A stretch of 64,000 bases of DNA, from contig JAUNJL010000001.1 of the NCBI GenBank assembly GCA_030533315.1, positions 48,396-112,395 of the forward strand, read 5' to 3'. How positions within the stretch are numbered: position 1 is the first letter of the stretch; each line of letters opens with the position of its first letter. Of this stretch, positions 34,391 to 43,411 are shown piece by piece. The position numbers and the translations under genes were made by a program. Below the pieces are notes generated by a model that was given only the letters and a program-made list of their open reading frames with translations, was not told the origin of the DNA and did no database searches. The DNA is from Eubacteriales bacterium. Lineage in GTDB: Bacteria > Bacillota_A > Clostridia > Lachnospirales > Lachnospiraceae.

Positions 34391-35635
34391 TTATTCTTGA
34401 ATGGAATGAAAGACGGGCATTTCTTCCTCCAGCTCCATTCCGATACAGTAATAGGTTTTATCCTTGTATTCCTTCGGAAGCTCAATGTCAATAAATCCAT
34501 CTCCCTCACAGGTCCTTCCAGATATCACCTCAAGCTCCTGCCCTGTCTCCAGCAGGTACGCACGTTTTACCCTGTTTTCTATATTCAGGATCTCCACCCT
34601 AGGTACCTTACAGAACACATGCGCATAGAGATGATGCTCTTTGCAAGTCAGCTCACCCCAAGTCAGTTCATACGGATTTACCGGCATACGTTTTGTCCCA
34701 AAAATCGCTTCCTCATTGGTTTTTACATAGGCGCCTACGCTGCTGAGGATATCAATGGATTCCTTCGGTACCGCTCCTGTTCCATCGGGACCAATATTCA
34801 ACAGATAATTTCCTCCTCGGCTATTGATCTTGACAAGAAGCCGAATGATCTCATGAGCGTCTTTCCAGTTGTGGTCGTCCTTATTAAATCCCCATGTATC
34901 GTTCAAAGTCGCCGGAACCTCCCAATCTCCCTCGAAAGGAAGCCTTGGAATGAAGTTATCACCAGTGGTCATATACTCTCCAAGTCCATTCCCAATGCGG
35001 CCGCTGATGATGCACTCCGGCTGCAGCTCCTTTACCAGCTTTGCCATTTCCACACTCTCCTCAGCGGTGGTGTCCAATGGAGTATCAAACCAGATTAATG
35101 CGATCTTGCCATAATTTGTAAGAAGCTCCCTCAGCTGAGGAAGACATTTCCGATCCAGATACGCTCGATAGTTCTTTTTATGGTTGTCTTTTTTTGCCAC
35201 ATAGCCGTCAGGATCATGCCAATCCTGGGCCTGAGAATAGTAAAGCCCCAGCTTCATGCCGTATTTTTCACATGCAAGCTGCAATTCCTTTAAGATATCC
35301 CTCTTACAGGGGGTAGCGTCTACCACATTGTAGGGACTGCACTGGGAATGATACATGGCAAATCCTTCATGATGCTTGGACGTGAATACAATATATTTCA
35401 TTCCCCACTCTTTTGCCTGCTTTACAAGAGCATCCGCATCAAAGTTAATTGGGTCAAATTTCTCCGCCAGCTTCTCATACTCCTCCACTGGGATGTTCAG
35501 GTAATTCATGATCCATTCTGCAATATGGTCTGTTTTCTTCCCTTTGTATTCTCCGGCAAGCAGGGCATACAGACCCCAATGGATAAACAAACCAAATTTC
35601 GCATCCTTAAACCATTGCTGCTTCGTATCTTTCAT
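34391..35635 (-). CDS. Alpha-L-fucosidase, GH29, intracellular
   Basis: A 414-residue GH29 enzyme that removes alpha-L-fucose by a retaining mechanism. Signature parts: FGLFIHWGLYAL, YIVFTSKHHEGFAMYHS, GLYYSQAQDWHDPDG and the nucleophile aspartate in LIWFDTPLD (near residue 184); NYLLNIGPDGTG is also typical. No signal peptide, so fucosylated oligosaccharides must be imported first, consistent with the transporter downstream. AGGAGG lies 8 bp before the ATG at 35635; a GTG lies one codon upstream. Confidence 0.95.
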   Translation of the reverse strand: MKDTKQQWFKDAKFGLFIHWGLYALLAGEYKGKKTDHIAEWIMNYLNIPVEEYEKLAEKFDPINFDADALVKQAKEWGMKYIVFTSKHHEGFAMYHSQCSPYNVVDATPCKRDILKELQLACEKYGMKLGLYYSQAQDWHDPDGYVAKKDNHKKNYRAYLDRKCLPQLRELLTNYGKIALIWFDTPLDTTAEESVEMAKLVKELQPECIISGRIGNGLGEYMTTGDNFIPRLPFEGDWEVPATLNDTWGFNKDDHNWKDAHEIIRLLVKINSRGGNYLLNIGPDGTGAVPKESIDILSSVGAYVKTNEEAIFGTKRMPVNPYELTWGELTCKEHHLYAHVFCKVPRVEILNIENRVKRAYLLETGQELEVISGRTCEGDGFIDIELPKEYKDKTYYCIGMELEEEMPVFHSIQE

Positions 35636-35752
35636 CACAATTTCCTCCTCGCATTTCTGACGATCACAGGGTCGATCTTAAAGTACCGATCAATAAACTT
35701 GGCGATGAATGACCAAGCATCCATCGCCTCTTATGCTCTCTTTCTGAGCCTA

Positions 35753-36061
35753 TTATGCCCTTTTACTTTCCCCTTCTTTGTCCAGCTTCACGTTCCGGAA
35801 ATACAGGGCCATGTCGATGGTGATCTCCACAATGTTCAGGACGTAGAAGAACCAGCTTAGATAAAACAGCCAGCCGGTGCCTGCCCCCTGGCTCCACAGA
35901 AGGATCTTGCGGATGATGCCGAAGACGTAGCCGATCCAGATAAAGAACTCAAAGAACAGGCTTTTGCCCTTTGCGGTTCTCGACACCCAGGATTTTCGGA
36001 TGGATATGGGCCAGGAAAGGCCAAAGCAGAGTATCATCAAGGCTTCCAGTAAATCTGTCAT
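35753..36061 (-). CDS. Small three-helix membrane protein, PQ-loop/SemiSWEET-like
   Basis: A 102-residue protein with three hydrophobic segments (about 5-20, 36-55, 62-82) and the stretch FGLSWPISIRKSWVSRTAKGKS, resembling the proline-containing loop of PQ-loop/SemiSWEET sugar transporters though PQ itself is replaced by PI. SemiSWEETs are about this size and act as dimers. Function is inference; the gene lies alone between the fucosidase locus and the fumarase operon end. Confidence 0.65.
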   Translation of the reverse strand: MTDLLEALMILCFGLSWPISIRKSWVSRTAKGKSLFFEFFIWIGYVFGIIRKILLWSQGAGTGWLFYLSWFFYVLNIVEITIDMALYFRNVKLDKEGESKRA

Positions 36062-36171
36062 TTTCTTTTCTCCAATCTTTTGTTTTCACAAAACGATGAC
36101 TTATCCCGTATGCGTTTTACAAATACAGTGTAAGACACCCGTATTCATGCACATCACCCAGAGTACCACAG

Positions 36172-36216
36172 AAATCCGGCCCTTGTCCAACGTTTTTTTT
36201 GCAAAGGGCCGGATTT
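36172..36216 (-). terminator. Hairpin at the 3' end of the fumarase operon
   Basis: AAATCCGGCCCTT and AAGGGCCGGATTT form a 13-bp stem with a long loop, 42 bp after the fumarase beta stop codon. The T-run on the minus strand is short. Confidence 0.6.
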
Positions 36217-36257
36217 TTCGGCAGTTCCGCATGACAGCTCAGCGAATGGGGACGTTC

Positions 36258-36818
36258 CTATTCATGAGATTTCAAATATGCCGCCCGGCCTTCCTCATAA
36301 AGGTTGTTCCCCTGGCTGTCGATGATGACCACGAGGGGCATATCCTCCACGTACAGCTTCCGCAGAGCCTCCGCCCCCAGATCCTCATAGGCGATCAGCT
36401 CAGCCTTCTTGATGCATTTTGCAAGGAGGGCGCCCGCACCGCCAATGGCGCCGAAATACACGCCGCTGTACTTCTTCATCGCCTCCACCACCTGGGGAAG
36501 ACGGGCTCCCTTTCCGATCATGCCTCTGGCACCCACGGACATCATGGTAGGCGCATAGGCATCCATACGGCCGCTGGTGGTAGGGCCGGCGGAGCCGATG
36601 ACGGCTCCCGGCTTTGCGGGAGTCGGGCCAACATAATAGATGGTGGCGTCGGTGGGATCAAAGGGAATAGCTTCTCCCTTTGCCAAAGCCTCGCACATTC
36701 TCTTGTGCCCGGCGTCCCGGGATGTGTAGATGGTTCCGGTGAGAAGCACCTGATCTCCTGCGTGTAAGGTTTTTGCCAGCTCCTCTGTGAGAGGAAGGGT
36801 AATACGTCTTCTCTCCAT
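36258..36818 (-). CDS. Fumarate hydratase class I, beta subunit
   Basis: A 186-residue subunit of the two-gene, iron-sulfur class I fumarase: GDQVLLTGTIYTSRDAGHKRM, YYVGPTPAKPGAVIGSAGPTTSGRMD and GKGARLPQVVEAMKKYSGVYF are family hallmarks. It interconverts malate and fumarate with the alpha subunit. L-tartrate dehydratase has the same fold, but the malate and fumarate genes alongside favour fumarase. Its ATG directly follows the alpha stop codon. Confidence 0.93.
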   Translation of the reverse strand: MERRRITLPLTEELAKTLHAGDQVLLTGTIYTSRDAGHKRMCEALAKGEAIPFDPTDATIYYVGPTPAKPGAVIGSAGPTTSGRMDAYAPTMMSVGARGMIGKGARLPQVVEAMKKYSGVYFGAIGGAGALLAKCIKKAELIAYEDLGAEALRKLYVEDMPLVVIIDSQGNNLYEEGRAAYLKSHE

Positions 36819-37661
36819 TTAGATCACCTCCGATTTATGACGGGTCACATGGCAGTTGATGTTGACTGCGCAGGGCATCCCGGCGATGTGGGTAGGCATG
36901 GTCTCGATGTTCAGGCCGATGGCCGTAGTCCTTCCGCCAAAGCCCTGAGGGCCGATGCCCAGCTGATTGATCTTTTCCAGCATCTCCTTTTCCAGGTCTG
37001 CATAAAATGGATCCGGATTCTGGGAATCCAGGGGACGCATCAGAGCCTTTTTTGCAAGAAGGGCACACTTGTCAAAGGTGCCGCCGATCCCCACGCCCAC
37101 CACCATGGGCGGACAGGGGTTGGGGCCTGCGGTCTCCACGGCCTCCAGGATAAAGTCCTTGATACCCTGCAGCCCTGCTGACGGCTTAAACATGCGAATC
37201 ATGCTCATGTTCTCACTTCCGAAGCCCTTGGGCCCCACCGTTACCTTGATATTCTCCCCGGGCACAATCTCCGTGTAAAGCATGGCCGGCGTATTATCCC
37301 CGGTATTTCCTCTGCGGACAGGATCCTTCACCACGGATTTCCTAAGATAACCGCCCGTATAGCCTCTGCGGACACCTTCGTCCACAGCCTCTCGAAGATC
37401 GCCGCCGGTGATGTGTACGTCCTGCCCGATCTCCAGGAATACACAGGCCATTCCCGTATCCTGGCAAATGGGGACGCATTCCCGATCTGCGATTTCATAA
37501 TTCTCAATGATATTGTCCAGCACGCCCTTTGCGATCTCCCCGTCCTCACAGGCACGGCAGGAGGTAATGGCGCACTTCACGTCCTCCGGAAGGTGCTGGT
37601 TTGCCTCGATGCAAAGCCTTTCCACCACGTCCGTGATCAGAGCTGCTTCTATTTCCCGCAT
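36819..37661 (-). CDS. Fumarate hydratase class I, alpha subunit
   Basis: A 280-residue subunit carrying the [4Fe-4S] ligands: Cys in PICQDTGMACVFLE, in GPNPCPPMVVGVGIGG and in FDKCALLAKKAL. The RRGNTGDNTPAMLYTEIVPG stretch is diagnostic. The ATG at 37661 starts the family's usual MREIEAALITDVVERLC. It follows frdA by 19 bp and is the penultimate gene of the operon. The cluster is oxygen-sensitive, fitting an anaerobe. Confidence 0.94.
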   Translation of the reverse strand: MREIEAALITDVVERLCIEANQHLPEDVKCAITSCRACEDGEIAKGVLDNIIENYEIADRECVPICQDTGMACVFLEIGQDVHITGGDLREAVDEGVRRGYTGGYLRKSVVKDPVRRGNTGDNTPAMLYTEIVPGENIKVTVGPKGFGSENMSMIRMFKPSAGLQGIKDFILEAVETAGPNPCPPMVVGVGIGGTFDKCALLAKKALMRPLDSQNPDPFYADLEKEMLEKINQLGIGPQGFGGRTTAIGLNIETMPTHIAGMPCAVNINCHVTRHKSEVI

Positions 37662-37680
37662 GTTTCTCCACACTCCTCTC

Positions 37681-39282
37681 TTATCTTTCGTGTCTGGCAT
37701 ATTTGGGAAGCAGGAGAGGAGAAACGTCTCCCGTGTGAATGCCTGCCTTCTCCAGCTCTTTTGCATAAGCCTTTATATGCTCCAGGTTCATTTCTCCCAG
37801 GACCACGTCCTTTGCCTTGGCTGCCGCCGCCTTTCCAGCGTCCCGTCCAAAAACGATCACGTCCAGAAGAGAATTTCCCATAAGGCGGTTACGTCCGTGG
37901 ATGCCTCCCACGGCCTCCCCGGCCACCAGAAGGTTGTCCATCACCTTGGTAAAGCCGTCCCCGCCGATCTCCAGCCCGCCGTTCTGGTAATGAAGGGTCG
38001 GATAGACCAGAATCGGAGTCTTTCTCATATCGATCCCGTGATTCATATACATACGTAGCATGGCCGGAATCCTTTTTTCAATGGTGCCCTCTCCCCCGAT
38101 CATCTCGATCATGGGGGTATCCAGCCACACGCCGCTGCCAAGGGGCGTGGTCACACCCTTTCCTCTCTCGGTACATTCCCGGATAATGGAGGCCGCTGCC
38201 ACGTCACGGGTCTCCAGGGGATGCATGAAAGCCTCTCCATCCACGTTCACCAGCATGGCCCCTAAGGAGCGGACCTTTTCCGTCACCAACGCTCCAAAGA
38301 TCTGGGACGGATAGGCAACCCCCGTGGGATGGTACTGGATGGTATCCTGATACAAAAGGGGAGCCCCTGCCCGGTATCCCATCACCAGGCCGTCCGCCGT
38401 GGCCCCGTAGTGATTGGAGGTGGCAAAGCCCTGGTAGTGCATACGTCCCGCTCCGCCGGTGGCAATGATCACGGTCTTCGCCCTGGCCACCAGGTAGTCT
38501 CCGGTCTCCATATTCAAAAGCACGGCCCCCGCCGCCTGGCCCCGATCATCCTTGATCAGCTCCACCGCAGAGGTAAATTCCACCACCGGAATTTTCCGGT
38601 TCAGCACCTCGTCCCGGAGGGTACGCATGATCTCCGCACCAGAATAATCCTTGCAGGCATGCATCCTCTTTCGAGAGGTTCCGCCGCCGTGGGTGGTCAC
38701 CATGTTGCCCTCTTCGTCCTTGTCAAACATGACGCCCAGCTTATTCAGCCACAAAATAGCGTCCGGCGCTTCCATGACCAGCTTCTTTAAAAGCTCCGGC
38801 CTGGCCGCAAAATGCCCTCCTCCAAAAGCGTCCAGATAATGCTGCACCGGGGAGTCGTTCTCCTTGTCCGCTGCCTGGATACCGCCCTCTGCCATCATGG
38901 TGTTGGCGTCTCCGATACGCAGCTTTGTGACGATACACACATCTGCGCCTGCCTCATGGGCCTCGATAGCTGCGGAAGCCCCTGCGCCTCCGGCTCCGAT
39001 CACCAGCACGTCCACGTCCAGGTCGATCTTGGTCAGATCCACCTTCTCATGGAGCAGACGGCTGTTGGAATGGAGAAGGTGAGCCAGCTCTGCCGGGGCC
39101 TTTTCCCCCTTGTTCGGCCCAATCCTGATCTCCTCAAAGGCCTCTTCACGGTAATCGGGATGGAAAGCCTTCAGCAGGTCATCCTTCTCCTGGGCGGTCA
39201 TTCTTCGCAGCACCATGCCCATACGGGCGTCCCTGGTAGCCTCCACCTTTTTTACGGATTCCATCATTTCCGGTGTAAACAT
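37681..39282 (-). CDS. frdA: Fumarate reductase flavoprotein subunit, no covalent-FAD histidine
   Basis: A 533-residue FrdA/SdhA-family flavoprotein. FAD binding: VLVIGAGGAGASAAIEA and GDANTMMAEGGIQ; active-site parts: QYHPTG, VTEKVRSLGAMLVN, the RD pair in LETRDVAAASI, LHYQNGG and HGRNRLMGNSLLDVIVFGR. In E. coli FrdA the histidine of SHTVAAEGG binds FAD covalently; here Asn stands there (ANTMMAEGG), so FAD is probably non-covalent. About 75 extra residues precede the FAD domain. ATG at 39282 with AGGAGGGAGAGCC. No membrane anchor gene is present in the operon. Confidence 0.9.
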   Translation of the reverse strand: MFTPEMMESVKKVEATRDARMGMVLRRMTAQEKDDLLKAFHPDYREEAFEEIRIGPNKGEKAPAELAHLLHSNSRLLHEKVDLTKIDLDVDVLVIGAGGAGASAAIEAHEAGADVCIVTKLRIGDANTMMAEGGIQAADKENDSPVQHYLDAFGGGHFAARPELLKKLVMEAPDAILWLNKLGVMFDKDEEGNMVTTHGGGTSRKRMHACKDYSGAEIMRTLRDEVLNRKIPVVEFTSAVELIKDDRGQAAGAVLLNMETGDYLVARAKTVIIATGGAGRMHYQGFATSNHYGATADGLVMGYRAGAPLLYQDTIQYHPTGVAYPSQIFGALVTEKVRSLGAMLVNVDGEAFMHPLETRDVAAASIIRECTERGKGVTTPLGSGVWLDTPMIEMIGGEGTIEKRIPAMLRMYMNHGIDMRKTPILVYPTLHYQNGGLEIGGDGFTKVMDNLLVAGEAVGGIHGRNRLMGNSLLDVIVFGRDAGKAAAAKAKDVVLGEMNLEHIKAYAKELEKAGIHTGDVSPLLLPKYARHER

Positions 39283-39295
39283 GGCTCTCCCTCCT

Positions 39296-39976
39296 TTATT
39301 CCTCAATCTCTCTGTTGTTGTAAAGCTCCTGCATCTCCGTGATAGGTTTCCCCATGATCTGCTGGATCAGGTCGTCATAGGCTCCTGCATGGATCTCCTC
39401 CACGCGCTTGCCCAGATGCTGGCTCTCCGGCGCAATGTACTTTCCGGTCAGACGTCTCGCAAGGAGCCCCACCATGGGATGGGAGATCTCCGCCGGGCAG
39501 CGGACCGTACAGCAGCCACAGGCCACGCAGTCAAAGGATTCCTCGGCACACTTCTCAAACTCCCCTCTCTGAGCGTACGCAATGTACTGCATCACGTTGA
39601 GATCCTGGGTACAGGCCTTCGTACAGGCATTGCAGCCGATACAGCTGTAGATTTCCGGATAAAGTTCCATCATGATCCTCTGCTGAGGGCGGATCTCCTC
39701 TATATCGTAGGTTCTCTTATCTGTGGGGAAGAAGGGGATGCTGGCCACGTACATGCCCTCCTCCACCTGAGTCTGACAGGCAAGGCAGGTCTTCAGCTCG
39801 TTTTTCCCCTTGATCCGGTACATCGTGGCACAGGCTCCGCAAAATCCATGGCGACAGCCGCAGCCCCTTTTTAATGTGTACCCGGCGTATTCCATTGCCG
39901 TCATGATGGTCAGGCTCGCAGGCACGCTGTATTTTTTACCGAAAAAATATACGTTTACCATTTTTTCATTATCCAT
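39296..39976 (-). CDS. frdB: Fumarate reductase iron-sulfur subunit
   Basis: A 226-residue SdhB/FrdB-like protein. The N-terminal half is a [2Fe-2S] domain with Cys in GCGCRHGFCGACATMY and LKTCLACQ; the C-terminal half has CIGCNACTKACTQ and CVACGCCTVRCPAE. It passes electrons to FrdA. Unlike methanogen TfrB it has no fused HdrB-like CCG domain; that role may be filled by the separate HdrB in the operon. Start is an ATG at 39976, 137 bp after flxA. Confidence 0.9.
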   Translation of the reverse strand: MDNEKMVNVYFFGKKYSVPASLTIMTAMEYAGYTLKRGCGCRHGFCGACATMYRIKGKNELKTCLACQTQVEEGMYVASIPFFPTDKRTYDIEEIRPQQRIMMELYPEIYSCIGCNACTKACTQDLNVMQYIAYAQRGEFEKCAEESFDCVACGCCTVRCPAEISHPMVGLLARRLTGKYIAPESQHLGKRVEEIHAGAYDDLIQQIMGKPITEMQELYNNREIEE

Positions 39977-40113
39977 GTCTGGTACCAATCCTTTCTGTAA
40001 AGGTCATCTCACTTTTCATATCCCATAAACAGGACATCATTCCTGCTGTCGGCACATGAAGCAGCAAGGATCTATCTTCTGCGGCTGCGGATGTATCCCA
40101 CGGCCGCCCTCTA

Positions 40114-40968
40114 TTAATACTCGTCAGGAAGCTGGTCGACCTCATCCATACGGAACACCGGGCCATCCTTGCATACATACTTGGAGCCGATGTTGCAGCG
40201 GCCGCATTTCCCGATCCCACATTTCATGCGAAGCTCCAGGGTGGTATAAACCTGGGTCCTGGTAAAGCCCAGCTCCTCCAGCCCCTGGAGAACGAACTTG
40301 ATCATAATGGGCGGGCCGCACACCAGGGCCACCTTCTGGGTGTCAAAGCCGATCTCCTTCAGGTACGAGGGAACAAATCCAACATGGCCGTCCCAGCCCT
40401 CCTGCGCCTGGTCAATGGTAAGGTATACATTCACATCCTTTGCCTGCATCCACGTTTCCTGGATCTCCTTCAGCTTTACCAGGTCGTCCGCTGACCGTGA
40501 GCCGTACAGGATATCCACTGTCCCATAATCCTCCCTGTTATCCAGCACGTAATTGATGACAGAACGAAGGGGAGCCAGCCCGATCCCCCCGGCGATGAAC
40601 AGCAGGTTTTTCCCCTTCAGCTGATCCTCCACCGGAAAATGGTTTCCATAGGGCCCCCGCACGGTGATCTCATCCCCCACCTGAAGACTGTGGAGATAGG
40701 AGGTAAGATCGCCGCATTTTTTGATGCTGAACTCCTGACAGTCCTTATTGGTGGGAGAGGAGGTAATGGAAAACATCCCTTCGCTGACGCCGGGAGCACA
40801 CAGCATGGCGCACTGTCCAGGCATGTGGTCGAAAAGCTTTCCCCCTTCCGGGGCATTCACGCAGAAGGTTTTCACGTCCGGCGTCTCCTCCACGATCTTT
40901 GTGATGACACCCACCTTGGGGATCAGGGTATCCAACGCATAGTTTTTATGGCAGGTGCATTCGCTCAT
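40114..40968 (-). CDS. FAD/NAD(P)H-binding oxidoreductase subunit (FlxA/AsrB-like)
   Basis: A 284-residue ferredoxin reductase-type protein: FAD part (MPGQCAMLCAPGVSEGMFSITSSP), NAD(P) part (LLFIAGGIGLAPLRSVINYVL, ALVCGPPIM) and a C-terminal [2Fe-2S] site (CGIGKCGRCNIGSKYVC). Same architecture as anaerobic sulfite reductase B, hydrogenase gamma and PyrK, and the FlxA subunit of Desulfovibrio FlxABCD. It is the predicted entry point for NADH electrons. Its ATG overlaps the flxB stop (ATGA). Confidence 0.9.
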   Translation of the reverse strand: MSECTCHKNYALDTLIPKVGVITKIVEETPDVKTFCVNAPEGGKLFDHMPGQCAMLCAPGVSEGMFSITSSPTNKDCQEFSIKKCGDLTSYLHSLQVGDEITVRGPYGNHFPVEDQLKGKNLLFIAGGIGLAPLRSVINYVLDNREDYGTVDILYGSRSADDLVKLKEIQETWMQAKDVNVYLTIDQAQEGWDGHVGFVPSYLKEIGFDTQKVALVCGPPIMIKFVLQGLEELGFTRTQVYTTLELRMKCGIGKCGRCNIGSKYVCKDGPVFRMDEVDQLPDEY

Positions 40969-42005
40969 TGCTTTCCCTCCTGTTTCTGGAAGGCTTTGAT
41001 CACCTTCACGATATTCAGTGATTCCGGACATCTATCCACACAGCGGCCGCATCCCACGCAGGAATACATCCCCTCGTTGTTTGCCGGGAAATACACCAGC
41101 TTGTGCATAAACCTCTGCCGAAATCTCTGCATCTGGCTGGTACGGTTGTTGCCGTGGGCCATCATGGTAAAATCAGAATACATGCAGGAATCCCAGCAGC
41201 GATAGCGCTTGACGCTGCGGCCGGTATCATAGTCCTTAATGTCGTAGCACTGGCAGGTGGGGCACACGAAGGTACAGGTACCACATGCCAGACATGGCTT
41301 GTATAAGGTCTCCCAAATGGGAGAATCAAATTTTTTCTCTGTGGCGTTTCCATCCCAGCCCTCCAATGAAAGGTGAGAATAGGGAAGCTGCTCCACGATG
41401 GTGCGGATGGACCTTTTCTCCTCCTCCACCTTCTCCTCATCCCGGGCGTCCCCCTCTCTCAGGAGCTCCTTTACCTGCCCGGTGAGGGCCTGTCCTTTTT
41501 CCGTAAGCGGTTTCCAATAAAGATAGTCCTCCACCATCCAAACCGCCACGTCGGCGGCAGGCTCCGCACAGTCTGTTCCGAAAACCTTGCAGAAGCAGGA
41601 CTCCTCCGGCTCGTGGCAGGCCATGGCCACGATACAGCCGTGATCTCTTCTGGCCGCATAAAAGGTGTCCAAAGGCTCGCTCAGGAAAACCCGGTCCAGC
41701 ACCTCGGTCCCTTTCACGTCGCAGGCCCTCATGCCAAACACCACGAAAGGCTTTGTCTGCAGCTCTTCCGGCTGGATGGAAATCTTTTTTCCCTCCCGGA
41801 CGCAGGTATACAGATCCTCACTCTGGGGAAAGAATGCGTCCTTTGCGGATTTTACGGTCTTTAAAGTCTCAAGATCCACGAGGGCCTCCTCACTCCACAG
41901 ACCAAAGTTCGTCTGTCCCGCCGTTTTTACCGGCAGGATCAGATCCTGGGAAGAAGCGATCTTCTGGAATAACGCTGATAATTCTTCTTTCTTAATCTTG
42001 TACAT
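40965..42005 (-). CDS. 4Fe-4S electron-transfer subunit (FlxB/AsrA-like)
   Basis: A 346-residue protein with an N-terminal AsrA/hydrogenase-beta domain (VFGMRACDVKGTEVLDRVF) and C-terminal ferredoxin motifs CLACGTCTFVCPTCQC and CVGCGRCVDRCPESL. Such subunits relay electrons between the FAD/NAD subunit and the next partner. Four bases separate it from flxC. Confidence 0.88.
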   Translation of the reverse strand: MYKIKKEELSALFQKIASSQDLILPVKTAGQTNFGLWSEEALVDLETLKTVKSAKDAFFPQSEDLYTCVREGKKISIQPEELQTKPFVVFGMRACDVKGTEVLDRVFLSEPLDTFYAARRDHGCIVAMACHEPEESCFCKVFGTDCAEPAADVAVWMVEDYLYWKPLTEKGQALTGQVKELLREGDARDEEKVEEEKRSIRTIVEQLPYSHLSLEGWDGNATEKKFDSPIWETLYKPCLACGTCTFVCPTCQCYDIKDYDTGRSVKRYRCWDSCMYSDFTMMAHGNNRTSQMQRFRQRFMHKLVYFPANNEGMYSCVGCGRCVDRCPESLNIVKVIKAFQKQEGKQ

Positions 42006-42008
42006 CCA

Positions 42009-42983
42009 TTATCCCCTTTCTCCCACAACGCCTGGCTCCACGTCCTCGAAGGTGTAGCTGGTCAGCGGGCCGTTTTCCTGGACGTCGGCGCCTGCCTGGT
42101 ATTCCCCGTAAAACGTATCGATATCTTTGATGAATTTCCGGTTAAAAAGATGAAGGGGGATTCCCTGCGGACAGACCCGGCTGCACTCGCCGCAGTCGGT
42201 ACATCTTCCGGCCACGTGAAAGGCCCGGATGATGTGGAACATCTTCTCCTCAAAGGAATCCACATTCGCCTTCTGAGCACTGTCAAACTTGGTACTGTCA
42301 AAAACGCACTTCCGACAGCTGCAGGCCGGACAGGCATTTCGGCAGGCATTACAGCGGATGCATTTACTCAGCTCCTTCTGGAAAAAGGCGAATTTTTCTT
42401 CCGGGCTGAGGGCCTCGATCCTCTCCACCTCTGCAAAACGGTCCTGATCCTTCGTATCCCTGGATTCCCCAATGATCTCGTCATAGATCATATGCTCCTT
42501 GCCCTTGCACACATGGCATCGCTCCAGCATGGCGTCCTGATAGGAACAGGTCTTCTCCCCATAAATGGTCTGGACCGTCAAGGTATCGCAGGGATCGGTC
42601 AGCTTTGCGCCGGAAACTGCGGTGATGCCCTTGATTCCCAGCTGGCGCAGCTTTTCCACATCCAGCTTTCCCTTGCATCCCACACCGATGATATAGGCCT
42701 TTTCCCGGTCCACCCGGTGTTCCTTTAAAAGCTGGTTGAAGCTGTAGGTGTCACAGGGCTTTAAGCATACCAGAGTCTTCCCCTCCAGCTTTCCCGCCTC
42801 GATCATCATCTTGCTCAAATTTGCGCCGCAGAAGCCGTCGTACACAAAGTCCTCCAGGCTTTCCGGCGTCTCAAAGTATGCCGCCTCCGGATTGTAGGGC
42901 AGGTCTCCGGCCTTCCAGCCAAGGACCCTGTCCACGGTTCCTTCTGCCAGCAGCTCTCTCGCACGGTCTCTTAATTCCTGCAT
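42009..42983 (-). CDS. FrhB-like iron-sulfur subunit (FlxC-like)
   Basis: A 324-residue protein: an FrhB/coenzyme F420 dehydrogenase beta-like part (FCGANLSKMMIEAGKLEGKTLVCLKPCDTY and GVGCKGKLD), then CHVCKGKEH, CIRCNACRNACPACSC and CTDCGECSRVCPQG. It overlaps the mvhD-like gene by 13 bp. It corresponds to the FlxC position in Flx-Hdr clusters; no F420 is expected in this organism. Confidence 0.85.
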   Translation of the reverse strand: MQELRDRARELLAEGTVDRVLGWKAGDLPYNPEAAYFETPESLEDFVYDGFCGANLSKMMIEAGKLEGKTLVCLKPCDTYSFNQLLKEHRVDREKAYIIGVGCKGKLDVEKLRQLGIKGITAVSGAKLTDPCDTLTVQTIYGEKTCSYQDAMLERCHVCKGKEHMIYDEIIGESRDTKDQDRFAEVERIEALSPEEKFAFFQKELSKCIRCNACRNACPACSCRKCVFDSTKFDSAQKANVDSFEEKMFHIIRAFHVAGRCTDCGECSRVCPQGIPLHLFNRKFIKDIDTFYGEYQAGADVQENGPLTSYTFEDVEPGVVGERG

Positions 42984-43411
42984 CTTAGATCCTCCAATCT
43001 GACGTTCTTGCCCAGGGAATAAATTTTTTCCACAAACTCATTCATAGTCTGGGAAAATTTCACGCCCTCAGCCGCCGACACCCATTCCACCCGGGTACGC
43101 CCATTCTCCACTCCCATAAAATCCAGCATGGAAAATAGGAGGGTCATACGTCTCCTGGCATAATAATTACCGGTGGTATAATGGCAGTCTCCCGGATGGC
43201 AGCCGCACATGATCACGCCGTCGGCTCCCTTCTCAAAGGCGCGGAGGATAAACATAGGATTGACACGGCAGGAGCAAGGAACGCGGATGATCTTCACGTC
43301 CGCCGGGTAGGTAAGACGGCTGCTGCCTGCCAGGTCAGCCCCTGCGTAGCTGCACCAGTTACAGCAAAAGGCCACGATCTTTGGTTTAAATTCCTTTGTT
43401 TCTATCGACAT
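42971..43411 (-). CDS. MvhD/FlxD-like hydrogenase iron-sulfur subunit
   Basis: A 146-residue member of the MvhD family: AFCCNWCSYAGADLAG, IIRVPCSCRVNPMFILRAFEKGADGVIMCGCHPGDCHY, the five-cysteine pattern around a [2Fe-2S] cluster. In methanogens and Flx-Hdr complexes this small protein links the electron input unit to HdrA. It overlaps hdrA by 10 bp. The ATG at 43411 is preferred over a longer frame. Confidence 0.93.
   Translation of the reverse strand: MSIETKEFKPKIVAFCCNWCSYAGADLAGSSRLTYPADVKIIRVPCSCRVNPMFILRAFEKGADGVIMCGCHPGDCHYTTGNYYARRRMTLLFSMLDFMGVENGRTRVEWVSAAEGVKFSQTMNEFVEKIYSLGKNVRLEDLRCRN

Noticed and set aside
42009..42983. True F420-dependent dehydrogenase
   Set aside because: The FrhB-like part is shared with FlxC-type and other F420-independent proteins, and the context is a Flx-Hdr cluster in a Firmicute.
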